This document shows positions 1 through 6,741 of a stretch of DNA of 12,568 bases, piece by piece. This stretch comes from Lachnospiraceae bacterium (lineage in GTDB: Bacteria > Bacillota > Clostridia > Lachnospirales > Lachnospiraceae), in the NCBI GenBank assembly GCA_017380975.1, contig JAFOCX010000170.1, positions 1-12,568 of the forward strand. Reading direction: 5' to 3'. Both the position numbers and the translations under genes were made by a program. The notes under the pieces are model-generated. The model did not search any database. It was not told where the DNA came from and was given only the letters and a program-made list of their open reading frames with translations. The first letter of the stretch is position 1. Each line of letters begins with the position of its first letter.

Positions 1-712
1 ATCGATCGCTTACGAAATTCCTGCTCCGGCTGTGGATGGAAATGTTTTAAGGGTATTATCCAGAGTCTGCGGAAGCAGAGATGATATCTTAAAACAGTCT
101 ACAAAAAAACGAATGGAGTCCTTGGTTTCTGAGGTTATCCGTGAAGGAGAAGCAGGTGATTTTAATCAGGCTCTGATCGAGATCGGAGCCATTGTCTGCG
201 TTCCAAACGGAGCTCCGCTTTGTGATTCCTGTCCGTTCTATACCGTATGTGCGGCCAGAGAAGAGGATCTGATCGGAGAGATTCCTGTTAAAACTCCGAA
301 AAAGAAACGGAAAATTGAGGAAAAGACCGTATTAATCCTGCAGCATGGGGAAAAAATAGCCATAAGAAAGAGAGCAGCAGAAGGGCTGCTTGCATCTTTA
401 TATGAGTTCATCAGCGTTCCGGGGAAACTCAGTGCAGAAGAAATCGCCCCGTTCTTTGATGAAGCGGTCGTTCTGGAGAAACTCCCGGATGCAAAACATA
501 TTTTCAGTCATGTGGAGTGGCATATGAGCGGATACCGGATCCCGATCACAGAGCTCCCGAAACAGTTGGCCGGAGAGCTGCCGGAAGATTTTATACTGGC
601 GGAGTTTGAAGAGCTAAAAGAACGATATCCGATACCAAATGCATTTGCGGCATATAAGGAATATCTGGAGCAGCAGTTTGCGGAAAAACAAGAAACTTCG
701 GTTGAAGAATAG
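1..712 (+). CDS. mutY: A/G-specific adenine glycosylase MutY, C-terminal part (5' end outside window)
   Basis: This is the C-terminal part of MutY, which removes adenine mispaired with 8-oxoguanine in base-excision repair. The reading frame is open from base 2, so the GTG at 32 is an internal valine and not a start. The first visible residues include PAVDGNVLRVLSR; the Asp in VDGNV matches the catalytic Asp of the helix-hairpin-helix glycosylase fold. A four-cysteine [4Fe-4S] motif follows at about 197-251 (C-X7-C-X2-C-X5-C; the best-known MutYs have X6 in the first gap). The remainder is the NUDIX-like 8-oxoG recognition domain, with the FSH loop at 503-511 followed by VEWH. The N-terminal glycosylase half, including the catalytic Glu, is upstream of the window. 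The gene ends 43 bp before the rpoD promoter, and I see no terminator between them. Identification is firm; only intactness of the missing part is unknown. Confidence 0.95.
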   Translation, partial: SIAYEIPAPAVDGNVLRVLSRVCGSRDDILKQSTKKRMESLVSEVIREGEAGDFNQALIEIGAIVCVPNGAPLCDSCPFYTVCAAREEDLIGEIPVKTPKKKRKIEEKTVLILQHGEKIAIRKRAAEGLLASLYEFISVPGKLSAEEIAPFFDEAVVLEKLPDAKHIFSHVEWHMSGYRIPITELPKQLAGELPEDFILAEFEELKERYPIPNAFAAYKEYLEQQFAEKQETSVEE

Positions 713-755
713 TGGATAAAAACAGAAAAAACTGCAAAAATCATTCATAAAATTG

Positions 756-784
756 TTGAAAATTGTAGTGGAATGTTATATAAT
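756..784 (+). promoter_or_regulatory. sigma-A promoter of rpoD
   Basis: TTGAAA at 756-761 and TATAAT at 779-784 are separated by exactly 17 bp. Transcription should start near 790-792. That is immediately before the ATG at 793 and leaves it no room for a ribosome binding site, which argues for the downstream GTG start of rpoD. Confidence 0.85.
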
Positions 785-835
785 AAAAGACCATGGGGCA
801 GTTTAGGCTGTCTTATATTTCACAACCTTCAATCG

Positions 836-852
836 AAAGGGCAGAAACAGTG
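836..852 (+). promoter_or_regulatory. RBS and GTG start of rpoD
   Basis: AAAGGG (836-841) lies 8 nt before GTG 850. This decides the start of rpoD against the upstream ATG at 793, which has only A-rich sequence in front of it and falls on the predicted transcription start. Confidence 0.65.
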
Positions 853-1980
853 GAAAAAGCAGTATTTTTAGAAAAACTTAAAAAACTTGTCGACTTGGCT
901 AAGTCAAAACAGAATGCGTTGGATGCAGGCGAGATCAATGATTTCTTTGCGGCAGACAACCTCGGTCCGGAGCAGATGGACGAAATTTATAATTATCTCG
1001 AAAACAACAACATTGTTGTGGTACCGACGATAATCGATGACACATTGCTTGTGGATGATGATTCCTTGCTTCTGGATGATGTGGATGACGATTTCTCCGG
1101 CGACAAAATGGAAGAAGACATTGATCTTGATGCAATTGATCTTCTTGAGGGAATCGGAACAGAAGATCCGGTTCGTATGTATCTGAAAGAAATTGGTACT
1201 GTCCCGCTTCTTTCCGCAGAGGAAGAGACGAGACTTGCAAAGAGAAAAGCCGAAGGTGATGAGTATGCGAAAGAGCGTCTCATCGAGGCTAACCTGCGAC
1301 TGGTAGTCAGCATTGCGAAGCGTTACACCGGCCGCGGTATGAGTTTCCTGGATCTGGTTCAGGAAGGTAACCTGGGTCTGATCAAGGGCGTAGAAAAGTT
1401 TGACTATACAAAAGGTTATAAACTGAGTACATATGCTACCTGGTGGATCAGACAGTCTGTAACAAGAGCGTTGGCAGATCAGGCAAGAACGATCCGAGTA
1501 CCGGTTCATATGGTAGAAACGATCAACAAGATGTCCAAGATGCAGAGAAAGCTGACACTGGAATTAGGTTATGAGCCATCCGTGACAGAACTTGCAGAAG
1601 CACTGGAGATGACTGAGGACAAAGTTATGGAGATCATGCAGATTGCAAGAGAGCCAGCTTCCTTAGAAACTCCGATCGGTGAGGAGGATGATTCCAACCT
1701 TGGCGATTTCGTTGCAGACAGCAATGCGGTAACTCCGGAAGGAAACGTTGAGTCTGTGATGTTAAGAGAGCACATCGATGCACTTCTTGGTGATTTAAAA
1801 GAGCGTGAGCGTCAGGTTATCGTTCTTCGTTTTGGTCTGGAAGACGGACATCCGAGAACACTGGAAGAAGTTGGCAAAGAGTTCAACGTAACCAGAGAGC
1901 GTATCCGTCAGATCGAGGCGAAAGCATTAAGAAAACTGAGAAATCCGGTTCGCAGCAAACGCATCCGCGATTTCCTGTAA
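850..1980 (+). CDS. rpoD: primary RNA polymerase sigma factor RpoD/SigA
   Basis: This is the housekeeping sigma-70 factor that directs RNA polymerase to -35/-10 promoters. With a GTG start at 850 it has 376 residues, close to other clostridial SigA proteins. Domains in order are region 1.1 (about 1-57), an acid-rich linker (about 62-100), region 1.2 starting TEDPVRMYL (104), region 2 with the -10 reading and melting segment [11 protein letters not shown] (192-202), region 3 (about 222-290), and region 4 with the -35 helix-turn-helix [20 protein letters not shown] (347-366). GTG 850 has a Shine-Dalgarno-like AAAGGG at 836-841 with 8-nt spacing, and the protein then begins [14 protein letters not shown]. 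The in-frame ATG at 793 would add 19 residues unlike region 1.1, lacks an RBS and sits at the predicted transcription start. dnaG, the frequent upstream neighbour of rpoD, is not adjacent here; mutY is. A weak terminator follows. Confidence 0.95.
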   Translation: MEKAVFLEKLKKLVDLAKSKQNALDAGEINDFFAADNLGPEQMDEIYNYLENNNIVVVPTIIDDTLLVDDDSLLLDDVDDDFSGDKMEEDIDLDAIDLLEGIGTEDPVRMYLKEIGTVPLLSAEEETRLAKRKAEGDEYAKERLIEANLRLVVSIAKRYTGRGMSFLDLVQEGNLGLIKGVEKFDYTKGYKLSTYATWWIRQSVTRALADQARTIRVPVHMVETINKMSKMQRKLTLELGYEPSVTELAEALEMTEDKVMEIMQIAREPASLETPIGEEDDSNLGDFVADSNAVTPEGNVESVMLREHIDALLGDLKERERQVIVLRFGLEDGHPRTLEEVGKEFNVTRERIRQIEAKALRKLRNPVRSKRIRDFL

Positions 1981-2005
1981 TTGACAGAAAACAAAACAGA
2001 GTGAT

Positions 2006-2040
2006 AAGGGCAGCAGGAGAGCATCCGGCTGTCCTTTTCT
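2006..2040 (+). terminator. probable weak intrinsic terminator of rpoD
   Basis: AAGGGCAG (2006-2013) pairs with CTGTCCTT (2029-2036) with one G-U pair. An inner GGA/TCC pairing lies within the loop. The stem runs into TTTTCT. The T tract is short, so readthrough into queH, which has no obvious promoter of its own, is likely. Confidence 0.55.
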
Positions 2041-2058
2041 GGCAGATATGGGGAAATT

Positions 2059-2685
2059 ATGAACAAGAGAAATTATCAGAAAGAGCTGGATAAGCTTCTG
2101 GAGGGTTTCGAACGAGAAGGAATTGTACCGAACCTGTTCCTCCACAGCTGCTGTGCACCGTGCAGCAGTTACTGTCTGGAATACTTATCGGATTATTTTG
2201 AAATCACGGTATTTTATTACAATCCGAATATTTTTCCGGATACCGAGTACGAGGACCGTGTCAATGAGCAGGAGCGTCTGATCCGGGAACTGAATGAAGC
2301 CGGTGTCAAGCATCCGATCCGTCTGGTAAAGGGGGAATTCCGTCCGGAAGTGTTTTATGAGGCTGTCAAAGGCCTGGAAAAAGAACCGGAAGGCGGCGCA
2401 AGGTGCACGGAGTGTTTTAAGCTGCGTCTGGAGGAGTCGGCGAAACTTGCAAAGGAAGGCAATTATGATTATTTCACCACGACCTTGACCATCAGTCCGC
2501 TGAAAGATGCAGAGCGTCTGAATCGGATCGGTGAAGAGATGGGGGAGAAATACGGTGTGAAATTCTTAAATTCTGATTTCAAGAAAAAGAACGGTTACAA
2601 GCGTTCCACAGAGCTTTCAAAGGAGCATGATCTCTATCGTCAGAACTACTGCGGCTGTGTCTATTCCAAACTGGCCATGCCTTGA
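2059..2685 (+). CDS. queH: epoxyqueuosine reductase QueH
   Basis: QueH (former DUF208) reduces epoxyqueuosine to queuosine at the wobble base of tRNAs with GUN anticodons. It is the non-orthologous replacement for the cobalamin-dependent QueG. The 208-residue protein is full length. The family signatures are all present: HSCCAPCSSY (C31, C32, C35), YYNPNI, ARCTECF (C116, C119), TTTLTISPLKD (140-150), DFKKKNGYKRS and YRQNYCGC (C198, C200). The conserved cysteines are those the family uses for its [4Fe-4S] cluster and mononuclear metal site. ATG 2059 follows a GGGGAA ribosome binding site. It probably depends on readthrough from rpoD, since I see no good promoter in 1981-2058. Its stop codon lies inside the -35 box of the next promoter. 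No other queuosine gene is in the window. Confidence 0.95.
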   Translation: MNKRNYQKELDKLLEGFEREGIVPNLFLHSCCAPCSSYCLEYLSDYFEITVFYYNPNIFPDTEYEDRVNEQERLIRELNEAGVKHPIRLVKGEFRPEVFYEAVKGLEKEPEGGARCTECFKLRLEESAKLAKEGNYDYFTTTLTISPLKDAERLNRIGEEMGEKYGVKFLNSDFKKKNGYKRSTELSKEHDLYRQNYCGCVYSKLAMP

Positions 2686-2710
2686 CATTCCTAAGATTCT
2701 ATTATAGAAT
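2682..2710 (+). promoter_or_regulatory. promoter of the HPr-mrp operon
   Basis: A perfect TTGACA at 2682-2687 and TAGAAT at 2705-2710 are separated by 17 bp. The -35 hexamer contains the queH stop codon (2683-2685). The -10 is covered by a 17-bp palindrome, described separately. Confidence 0.75.
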
Positions 2711-2711
2711 C
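2695..2711 (+). promoter_or_regulatory. 17-bp palindrome over the HPr-mrp -10 box (candidate operator)
   Basis: GATTCTA (2695-2701), TTA, then TAGAATC (2705-2711) forms a perfect 7-bp inverted repeat. It begins in the promoter spacer and covers the whole -10 hexamer. There is no T tract after it, so it is not a terminator for queH. A dimeric repressor could bind here; I cannot name one. CCTAA (2690-2694) and TTAGG (2717-2721) extend the symmetry, with a bulge on the 3' side. Confidence 0.5.
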
Positions 2712-2737
2712 CTTTATTAGGAAGGAGAGGTACACCA

Positions 2738-3004
2738 ATGAAATCTAGGAAAATCGAGATCGTAAACCCGACCGGTCTTCATCTTCGTCCGGCAGGCATT
2801 TTATGCCAGGCTTCCATGAAGTTTAAGTCTAAGATTATGATCTTACATAAAGATAAAGAAATCAATGCAAAAAGTGTTCTGAATGTCATGGCCTCCGGCG
2901 TCAAATGCGGAGCGATCGTAGAGGTTCAGTGCACAGGCGAAGATGAGGAGGCAGCGTTAGAAGCTATCTGCGAATTGATCGCCACCGGTCTTGAGGACTA
3001 TTAA
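2738..3004 (+). CDS. HPr family phosphocarrier protein
   Basis: This is an 88-residue cytoplasmic HPr. HPr carries phosphate from enzyme I to sugar-specific EII proteins, and in Firmicutes it is phosphorylated on Ser46 by HPrK for carbon catabolite control. The active-site motif NPTGLHLRPAG places His15 exactly as in standard HPr. Ser46 is present in KSVLNVMAS. The residue after His15 is Leu where most HPrs have Ala, and there are four cysteines (23, 57, 65, 78). It may therefore be a second, specialised HPr rather than the main ptsH product, so I leave the symbol blank. Having His15 rules out Crh, which has Gln there. The RBS AGGAAGGAGAGG is strong. mrp follows 23 bp downstream and no ptsI is nearby. 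Confidence 0.9.
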   Translation: MKSRKIEIVNPTGLHLRPAGILCQASMKFKSKIMILHKDKEINAKSVLNVMASGVKCGAIVEVQCTGEDEEAALEAICELIATGLEDY

Positions 3005-3027
3005 TTTAGAAACTGGAGGAAATTAAC

Positions 3028-3891
3028 ATGAGCAACACACCAGAAACATGCAGTCATGACTGTGGTTCCTGTACTGCAAACTGCAGCAGCAGACAGACAG
3101 TAGGACAGCAGAAGATGAACAAGGAAGATTTTATTGAGAAATTAGATTCGAGAAGTTCTGTAAAGAAAGTGATCGGTATTGTAAGTGGTAAGGGTGGCGT
3201 AGGTAAGTCCATGGTAACATCCCTTATGGCTTGCCAGATGCGTGCAAAAGGCTACCGTGTAGGTATCCTTGATGCTGATATCACAGGCCCGTCTATCCCG
3301 AAGGCATTTGGTATTCACCAGATGGCATACGTAACTCCGGATGGACAGCTGATGATCCCGGCTCAGTCCACAACAGGCATCGAGATCATGTCCGCGAACA
3401 TGATCCTTGACAATGAAACTGATCCGGTTATCTGGAGAGGTCCGATCGTTGCAGGTGTGGTAAAACAGTTCTGGAATCAGACATTATGGAAAGATATTGA
3501 CTACATGTTCGTAGATATGCCGCCGGGAACCGGTGACGTTCCGCTTACTGTATTCCAGTCTCTTCCGGTTGACGGTATCATCATCGTAACATCCCCGCAG
3601 GATCTTGTATCTATGATCGTTGCGAAGGCTGTTAACATGGCGAAGAAGATGGATATTCCGATCATCGGTCTTGTTGAAAACATGAGCTACTTAGAGTGTC
3701 CGGATTGCGGTAAGAAGATTTCCGTATTTGGTGAAAGTCACATCGATAAGGTTGCTGAGGCACACGGTCTTAACGTTCTTGCGCAGATCCCGATCCGTCC
3801 GCAGATGGCAGGATTTGTGGATGAAGGTACTGTTGAGTATATCGAGGCAGACTTCCTGAACCATGCGGCTGATATGGTAGAAAAACTGTAA
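3028..3891 (+). CDS. Mrp/NBP35-type Fe-S cluster carrier ATPase
   Basis: This is a 287-residue P-loop ATPase of the Mrp/ApbC/NBP35 family. These proteins bind a labile [4Fe-4S] cluster, usually between two subunits, and hand it to apo-proteins in the cytoplasm. It shows the deviant Walker A SGKGGVGKS (53-61), switch motif LDADITGPSIP (81-91), Walker B region VDMPPGTGD (162-170) and the cluster-binding CPDC (224-227). An N-terminal cysteine cluster (C8, C12, C15, C19) precedes the ATPase domain and resembles the N-terminal cluster site of NBP35-like proteins. The MIP18/DUF59 domain found at the front of many bacterial Mrp proteins is absent. Codon choice favours GGT, CGT and AAC more than the neighbouring genes, hinting at high expression. 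ATG 3028 follows a GGAGG RBS. It shares a transcript with the HPr gene and ends at a strong terminator. Confidence 0.92.
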   Translation: MSNTPETCSHDCGSCTANCSSRQTVGQQKMNKEDFIEKLDSRSSVKKVIGIVSGKGGVGKSMVTSLMACQMRAKGYRVGILDADITGPSIPKAFGIHQMAYVTPDGQLMIPAQSTTGIEIMSANMILDNETDPVIWRGPIVAGVVKQFWNQTLWKDIDYMFVDMPPGTGDVPLTVFQSLPVDGIIIVTSPQDLVSMIVAKAVNMAKKMDIPIIGLVENMSYLECPDCGKKISVFGESHIDKVAEAHGLNVLAQIPIRPQMAGFVDEGTVEYIEADFLNHAADMVEKL

Positions 3892-3900
3892 TTGAACGAT

Positions 3901-3942
3901 GCAGGCAGATTCTTTGAAAAAAGAGCTGCCTGTATTTTTTTT
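3901..3942 (+). terminator. strong intrinsic terminator after mrp
   Basis: GCAGGCAG (3901-3908) pairs with CTGCCTGT (3926-3933). Inside it, TCTTT (3911-3915) and AAAGA (3920-3924) pair around a GAAA tetraloop. Eight T residues (3935-3942) follow. Confidence 0.93.
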
Positions 3943-4027
3943 GTATGTCAGACCAGGTTCTTTGGGAGAATTGTACGAAACTTACAAATTGAGAAGCGAT
4001 TTTTTGTTAAAAATGTTTGACAAGGAT

Positions 4028-4055
4028 TTGACAAATGGAAGGAGTGTGTTATAAT
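4028..4055 (+). promoter_or_regulatory. strong extended -10 promoter of the rex-acpS-nnr-alr-mazF operon
   Basis: A perfect TTGACA (4028-4033) and a perfect TATAAT (4050-4055) have a 16-bp spacer, with a TG dinucleotide at 4047-4048 forming an extended -10. A second TTGACA lies 11 bp upstream at 4017-4022. The predicted leader runs from about 4062 to 4114. Confidence 0.88.
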
Positions 4056-4067
4056 ATCTACAGGTTG

Positions 4068-4095
4068 ATTTGTGGATGGGCAAATGAAATCCACA
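4068..4095 (+). promoter_or_regulatory. rex 5' leader with two competing short hairpins
   Basis: TGTGGAT (4071-4077) can pair with ATCCACA (4089-4095). Alternatively ATTTG (4068-4072) can pair with CAAAT (4081-4085); the two overlap at 4071-4072 and exclude each other. The first stem ends just upstream of the GGGAAGGTG ribosome binding site. This may be chance, as both stems are short. Confidence 0.3.
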
Positions 4096-4114
4096 TCGGG
4101 AAGGTGAAAGAATT

Positions 4115-4792
4115 ATGACAGATGAAAGACAGATTTCTAAGGCAGTAATTGCAAGACTGCCTAGATATTATAGATATCTTGGAGATTTAATGGAGGAGGG
4201 AATCGAACGTATCTCTTCCAATGAACTGAGTGCAAGGATGAAAGTAACCGCATCCCAGATCCGTCAGGATTTAAACAATTTTGGCGGTTTTGGTCAGCAG
4301 GGATATGGTTATAATGTCAGATACCTTTACAATGAGATCGCAAGGATCATCGGTATTGACAGACAGCACAACATTATCATCATTGGTGCCGGTAATCTTG
4401 GTCAGGCGATCGCCAACTATGCAAACTTTGAAAAGCGTGGTTTTATGATCAAGGGAATGTTCGATATTAATCCGAGACTGATCGGTCTTGTGGTGCGCGG
4501 CGTTGAGATTCGCGGTATCGATGATCTGGAACAGTTTATTATTGAAAATGAAGTGCAGATCGCAGCCCTTACGATTCCGAAGTCCAAAGCGCCGGAGATT
4601 GCAGAGCGCCTGGTAAATGCAGGTATCAAAGCGATCTGGAACTTTGCACATATGGATTTAACGGTTCCGGATGATGTTGTGGTAGAAAACGTACATCTTT
4701 CTGACAGTCTGATGCGTCTTTCCTACCGCGTAAGCAGTATGATGGACGAACGTGAGAGAAAAGAAAAAGAACGTCTGGAGAAAGAAGTATAA
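4115..4792 (+). CDS. rex: redox-sensing transcriptional repressor Rex
   Basis: Rex is a dimeric repressor that senses the NADH/NAD+ ratio and, in anaerobes, controls fermentation and hydrogen or NADH-oxidising genes. The 225-residue protein has an N-terminal winged helix (about 5-85), including the DNA-recognition segment VTASQIRQDLNNFGGFG (44-60). The Rossmann domain follows, with the dinucleotide loop IIGAGNLGQAI (89-99). The helix-swapped C-terminus ends in an unusually charged tail (DERERKEKERLEKEV). ATG 4115 follows AAGGTG at 4101-4106. It is the first gene of the operon, with 30 bp and no terminator before acpS. Autoregulation is common in the family, but I find only imperfect operator-like sites upstream. 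Confidence 0.96.
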   Translation: MTDERQISKAVIARLPRYYRYLGDLMEEGIERISSNELSARMKVTASQIRQDLNNFGGFGQQGYGYNVRYLYNEIARIIGIDRQHNIIIIGAGNLGQAIANYANFEKRGFMIKGMFDINPRLIGLVVRGVEIRGIDDLEQFIIENEVQIAALTIPKSKAPEIAERLVNAGIKAIWNFAHMDLTVPDDVVVENVHLSDSLMRLSYRVSSMMDERERKEKERLEKEV

Positions 4793-4822
4793 ACCAGCAG
4801 GAAAGTAGACGGGATAATTAAC

Positions 4823-5191
4823 ATGTTAACTGGGGTTGGCTGTGATTTGATCGAAATTGAACGTGTAGAAAAGGCCTGTGAAAAAGAGGCCTTTTTACTG
4901 CGTGTATATACGGAAGAAGAGCGCCGGCAGGCAGATGGAAGAGTATCTGTGCTTGCCGGCACTTTTGCTGTGAAAGAGGCAGTGGCCAAGGTGCTCGGAA
5001 CAGGGTTTCGCACTTTTATGCCGAAAGATGTGGAGGTACTGAGGGATGAACTTGGGAAACCGTACGTGATCCTCCATGGAAATGCGAGGAATGTTGCAGA
5101 CGAGAAAAAAATCAAACGGATCGAGGTTTCGATTTCCGATACCAAGGAATTTGTCATGGCCTTTGCTGTGGGAGAGGGGGATGATTCATGA
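4823..5191 (+). CDS. acpS: holo-[acyl-carrier-protein] synthase AcpS
   Basis: AcpS transfers 4'-phosphopantetheine from CoA to the serine of acyl carrier protein, activating it for fatty-acid synthesis. The 122-residue length is typical of the trimeric AcpS family. The N-terminal GVGCDLIEIERV carries the Mg2+-binding Asp8. The second signature FAVKEAVAKVLGTG (48-61) carries the conserved Glu52, and the C-terminal strand VSISDTKEFVMAFAV is standard apart from D replacing the frequent H after SIS. The ribosome binding site is weak (GGGAT about 9 nt upstream). The last four bases, ATGA, overlap the nnr start, indicating translational coupling. Confidence 0.95.
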   Translation: MLTGVGCDLIEIERVEKACEKEAFLLRVYTEEERRQADGRVSVLAGTFAVKEAVAKVLGTGFRTFMPKDVEVLRDELGKPYVILHGNARNVADEKKIKRIEVSISDTKEFVMAFAVGEGDDS

Positions 5192-6741
5192 GATATCTGG
5201 TAAATGGCAGAGAAATGAAAGCAATGGATATGCGTTCGATCCATGATTTTGGAATCCCTTCTCTGGTACTAATGGAGCGCGCTGCACTGGAAGTGGCGAA
5301 TGAGGCAGAAAGACAGATTGGTCATGAAAAAATCTGTATTCCTTCTCGTAAAGGTGTGATTTGGTCGGTTTGCGGATTTGGAAATAATGGTGCAGACGGA
5401 GTGGCTGCAGCCCGCATCCTGCATTTGCGTGGATTTGCAGCAGTGATCATTCTGCCGTCTGAAGACGGCCATATGAGTGATGAGATGGAAAGTCAGTTAT
5501 TGATCGCAGAGAAGCTTGGGATTCCGATCTATCGCCTTGATGACCTGATCCCGGGTGTTTGCGACGTGGTGATCGATGCAGTCTTCGGGATCGGTTTGAC
5601 AAGACCGGTGGAAGGGACATACGCGGAACTATTGAAACTGATCAATACCCAGCGAGAAGATTTTGGTGCAAAGGTTGTATCCGTGGATATTCCTTCCGGA
5701 ATTAGTTCTGATAATGGTGAGATCCTCGGCTGTGCAGTCAGGGCAGATGCTACGGTGACATTTGGAGAAATGAAGCTTGGTCATGTTCTGTTTCCGGGAC
5801 GTGAGTACAGCGGAACCGTAACCGTGGCAGACATAGGACTTGTTCCTGTCGACAAAGAGACAGCTGAGACCTATATTCTGGCACATACAAAAGAAGATTT
5901 ATTGAATATTCCAAAGAGAAAAGCATATTCCCATAAGGGAAGCTACGGAAAGATCCTGGTAGCTGCAGGAGCTAAGAATATGGCAGGGGCGGCTTATTTT
6001 GCGGCGAAGGCAGCATACCGTACCGGTGCCGGATTGGTAAAGGTACTGACAGTCGAAGAAAATCGAACCATGATCCAGGAGAAGCTTCCGGAAGCAATTT
6101 TGACCACATATTCCTCGGAATGGGCTTCTCATGAACCGGGCGAATTTAAAGATTATATCAGAAATCAAACAGACTGGGCAGATGTGATCATCCTTGGACC
6201 GGGAATCGGAACAGAGGAGTACAGCCGCGTGATGGTGGAAGCTGTTTTGGAGTATGCATACGTTCCGATCATACTGGATGCGGATGCGATCAACCTGGCT
6301 GCCAGATATCCATATTTGAAAAACTTTTTTACGGAAAATATTATTTTGACTCCGCATTTGTCAGAGTGTTCCAGACTGACAGGAAAAACGGTTGATGAGA
6401 TTCGGGAAGCATTGATTGATACAGCTCGTGAAGTGTCGGAGCAGTATGGTGTGACCTGTGTATTAAAAGATGCTGCAACCGTGATCGCAAGAAAAGACGG
6501 TAACGTATTTGTGAATACGAGCGGATCTTCTGCGATGGCGAAAGGCGGTTCCGGAGATGTGTTATGCGGCGTGATCGCCGGCCTGTCAGGTCTTGGTTTG
6601 GACGAGTGTGAAGCTGCATCTCTCGGTGTCTACATCCATGGGGTGGCAGGAGAAACGGCAGCAAGAAAATATGGTGTGCATTCCGTACTGGCGGGAGAGC
6701 TGGCGGACTGCATAGGGGAGGTTATCAATGAGACAGTTTGA
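5188..6741 (+). CDS. nnr: bifunctional NAD(P)H-hydrate epimerase / ADP-dependent dehydratase
   Basis: This two-domain enzyme repairs hydrated, inactive NADHX and NADPHX. The N-terminal YjeF_N epimerase domain (about 1-220) interconverts R and S forms; it shows CGFGNNGADG (62-71), VIDAVFGIGL (128-137) and VDIPSG (166-171). The C-terminal ribokinase-like dehydratase domain (about 235-510) uses ADP in the bacterial enzymes; it shows HKGSYGK (249-255), LGPGIG (346-351), DADAINL (364-370), LTPH (387-390) and AKGGSGDVLCG (441-451). The 517-residue length fits the fused bacterial form, and both halves look intact. It overlaps acpS by 4 bp and alr by 14 bp, so it is firmly inside the operon. Its company with rex is functionally suggestive. 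Confidence 0.95.
   Translation: MRYLVNGREMKAMDMRSIHDFGIPSLVLMERAALEVANEAERQIGHEKICIPSRKGVIWSVCGFGNNGADGVAAARILHLRGFAAVIILPSEDGHMSDEMESQLLIAEKLGIPIYRLDDLIPGVCDVVIDAVFGIGLTRPVEGTYAELLKLINTQREDFGAKVVSVDIPSGISSDNGEILGCAVRADATVTFGEMKLGHVLFPGREYSGTVTVADIGLVPVDKETAETYILAHTKEDLLNIPKRKAYSHKGSYGKILVAAGAKNMAGAAYFAAKAAYRTGAGLVKVLTVEENRTMIQEKLPEAILTTYSSEWASHEPGEFKDYIRNQTDWADVIILGPGIGTEEYSRVMVEAVLEYAYVPIILDADAINLAARYPYLKNFFTENIILTPHLSECSRLTGKTVDEIREALIDTAREVSEQYGVTCVLKDAATVIARKDGNVFVNTSGSSAMAKGGSGDVLCGVIAGLSGLGLDECEAASLGVYIHGVAGETAARKYGVHSVLAGELADCIGEVINETV

Noticed and set aside
32..34. GTG 32 as the start of mutY
   Set aside because: The frame is open upstream and the residues before it continue the conserved MutY PAVDGNV segment, so the gene is truncated by the window edge.
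793..849. ATG 793 as the rpoD start
   Set aside because: It lies at the predicted transcription start, has no ribosome binding site and adds residues unlike sigma region 1.1.
904..1509. Long reverse-strand ORF opposite rpoD
   Set aside because: It is a shadow of the rpoD reading frame, with no RBS or recognisable protein features.
2690..2721. The palindrome after queH as an intrinsic terminator
   Set aside because: The stem is AT-rich, is not followed by a T run, and coincides with a consensus promoter; an operator reading fits better.
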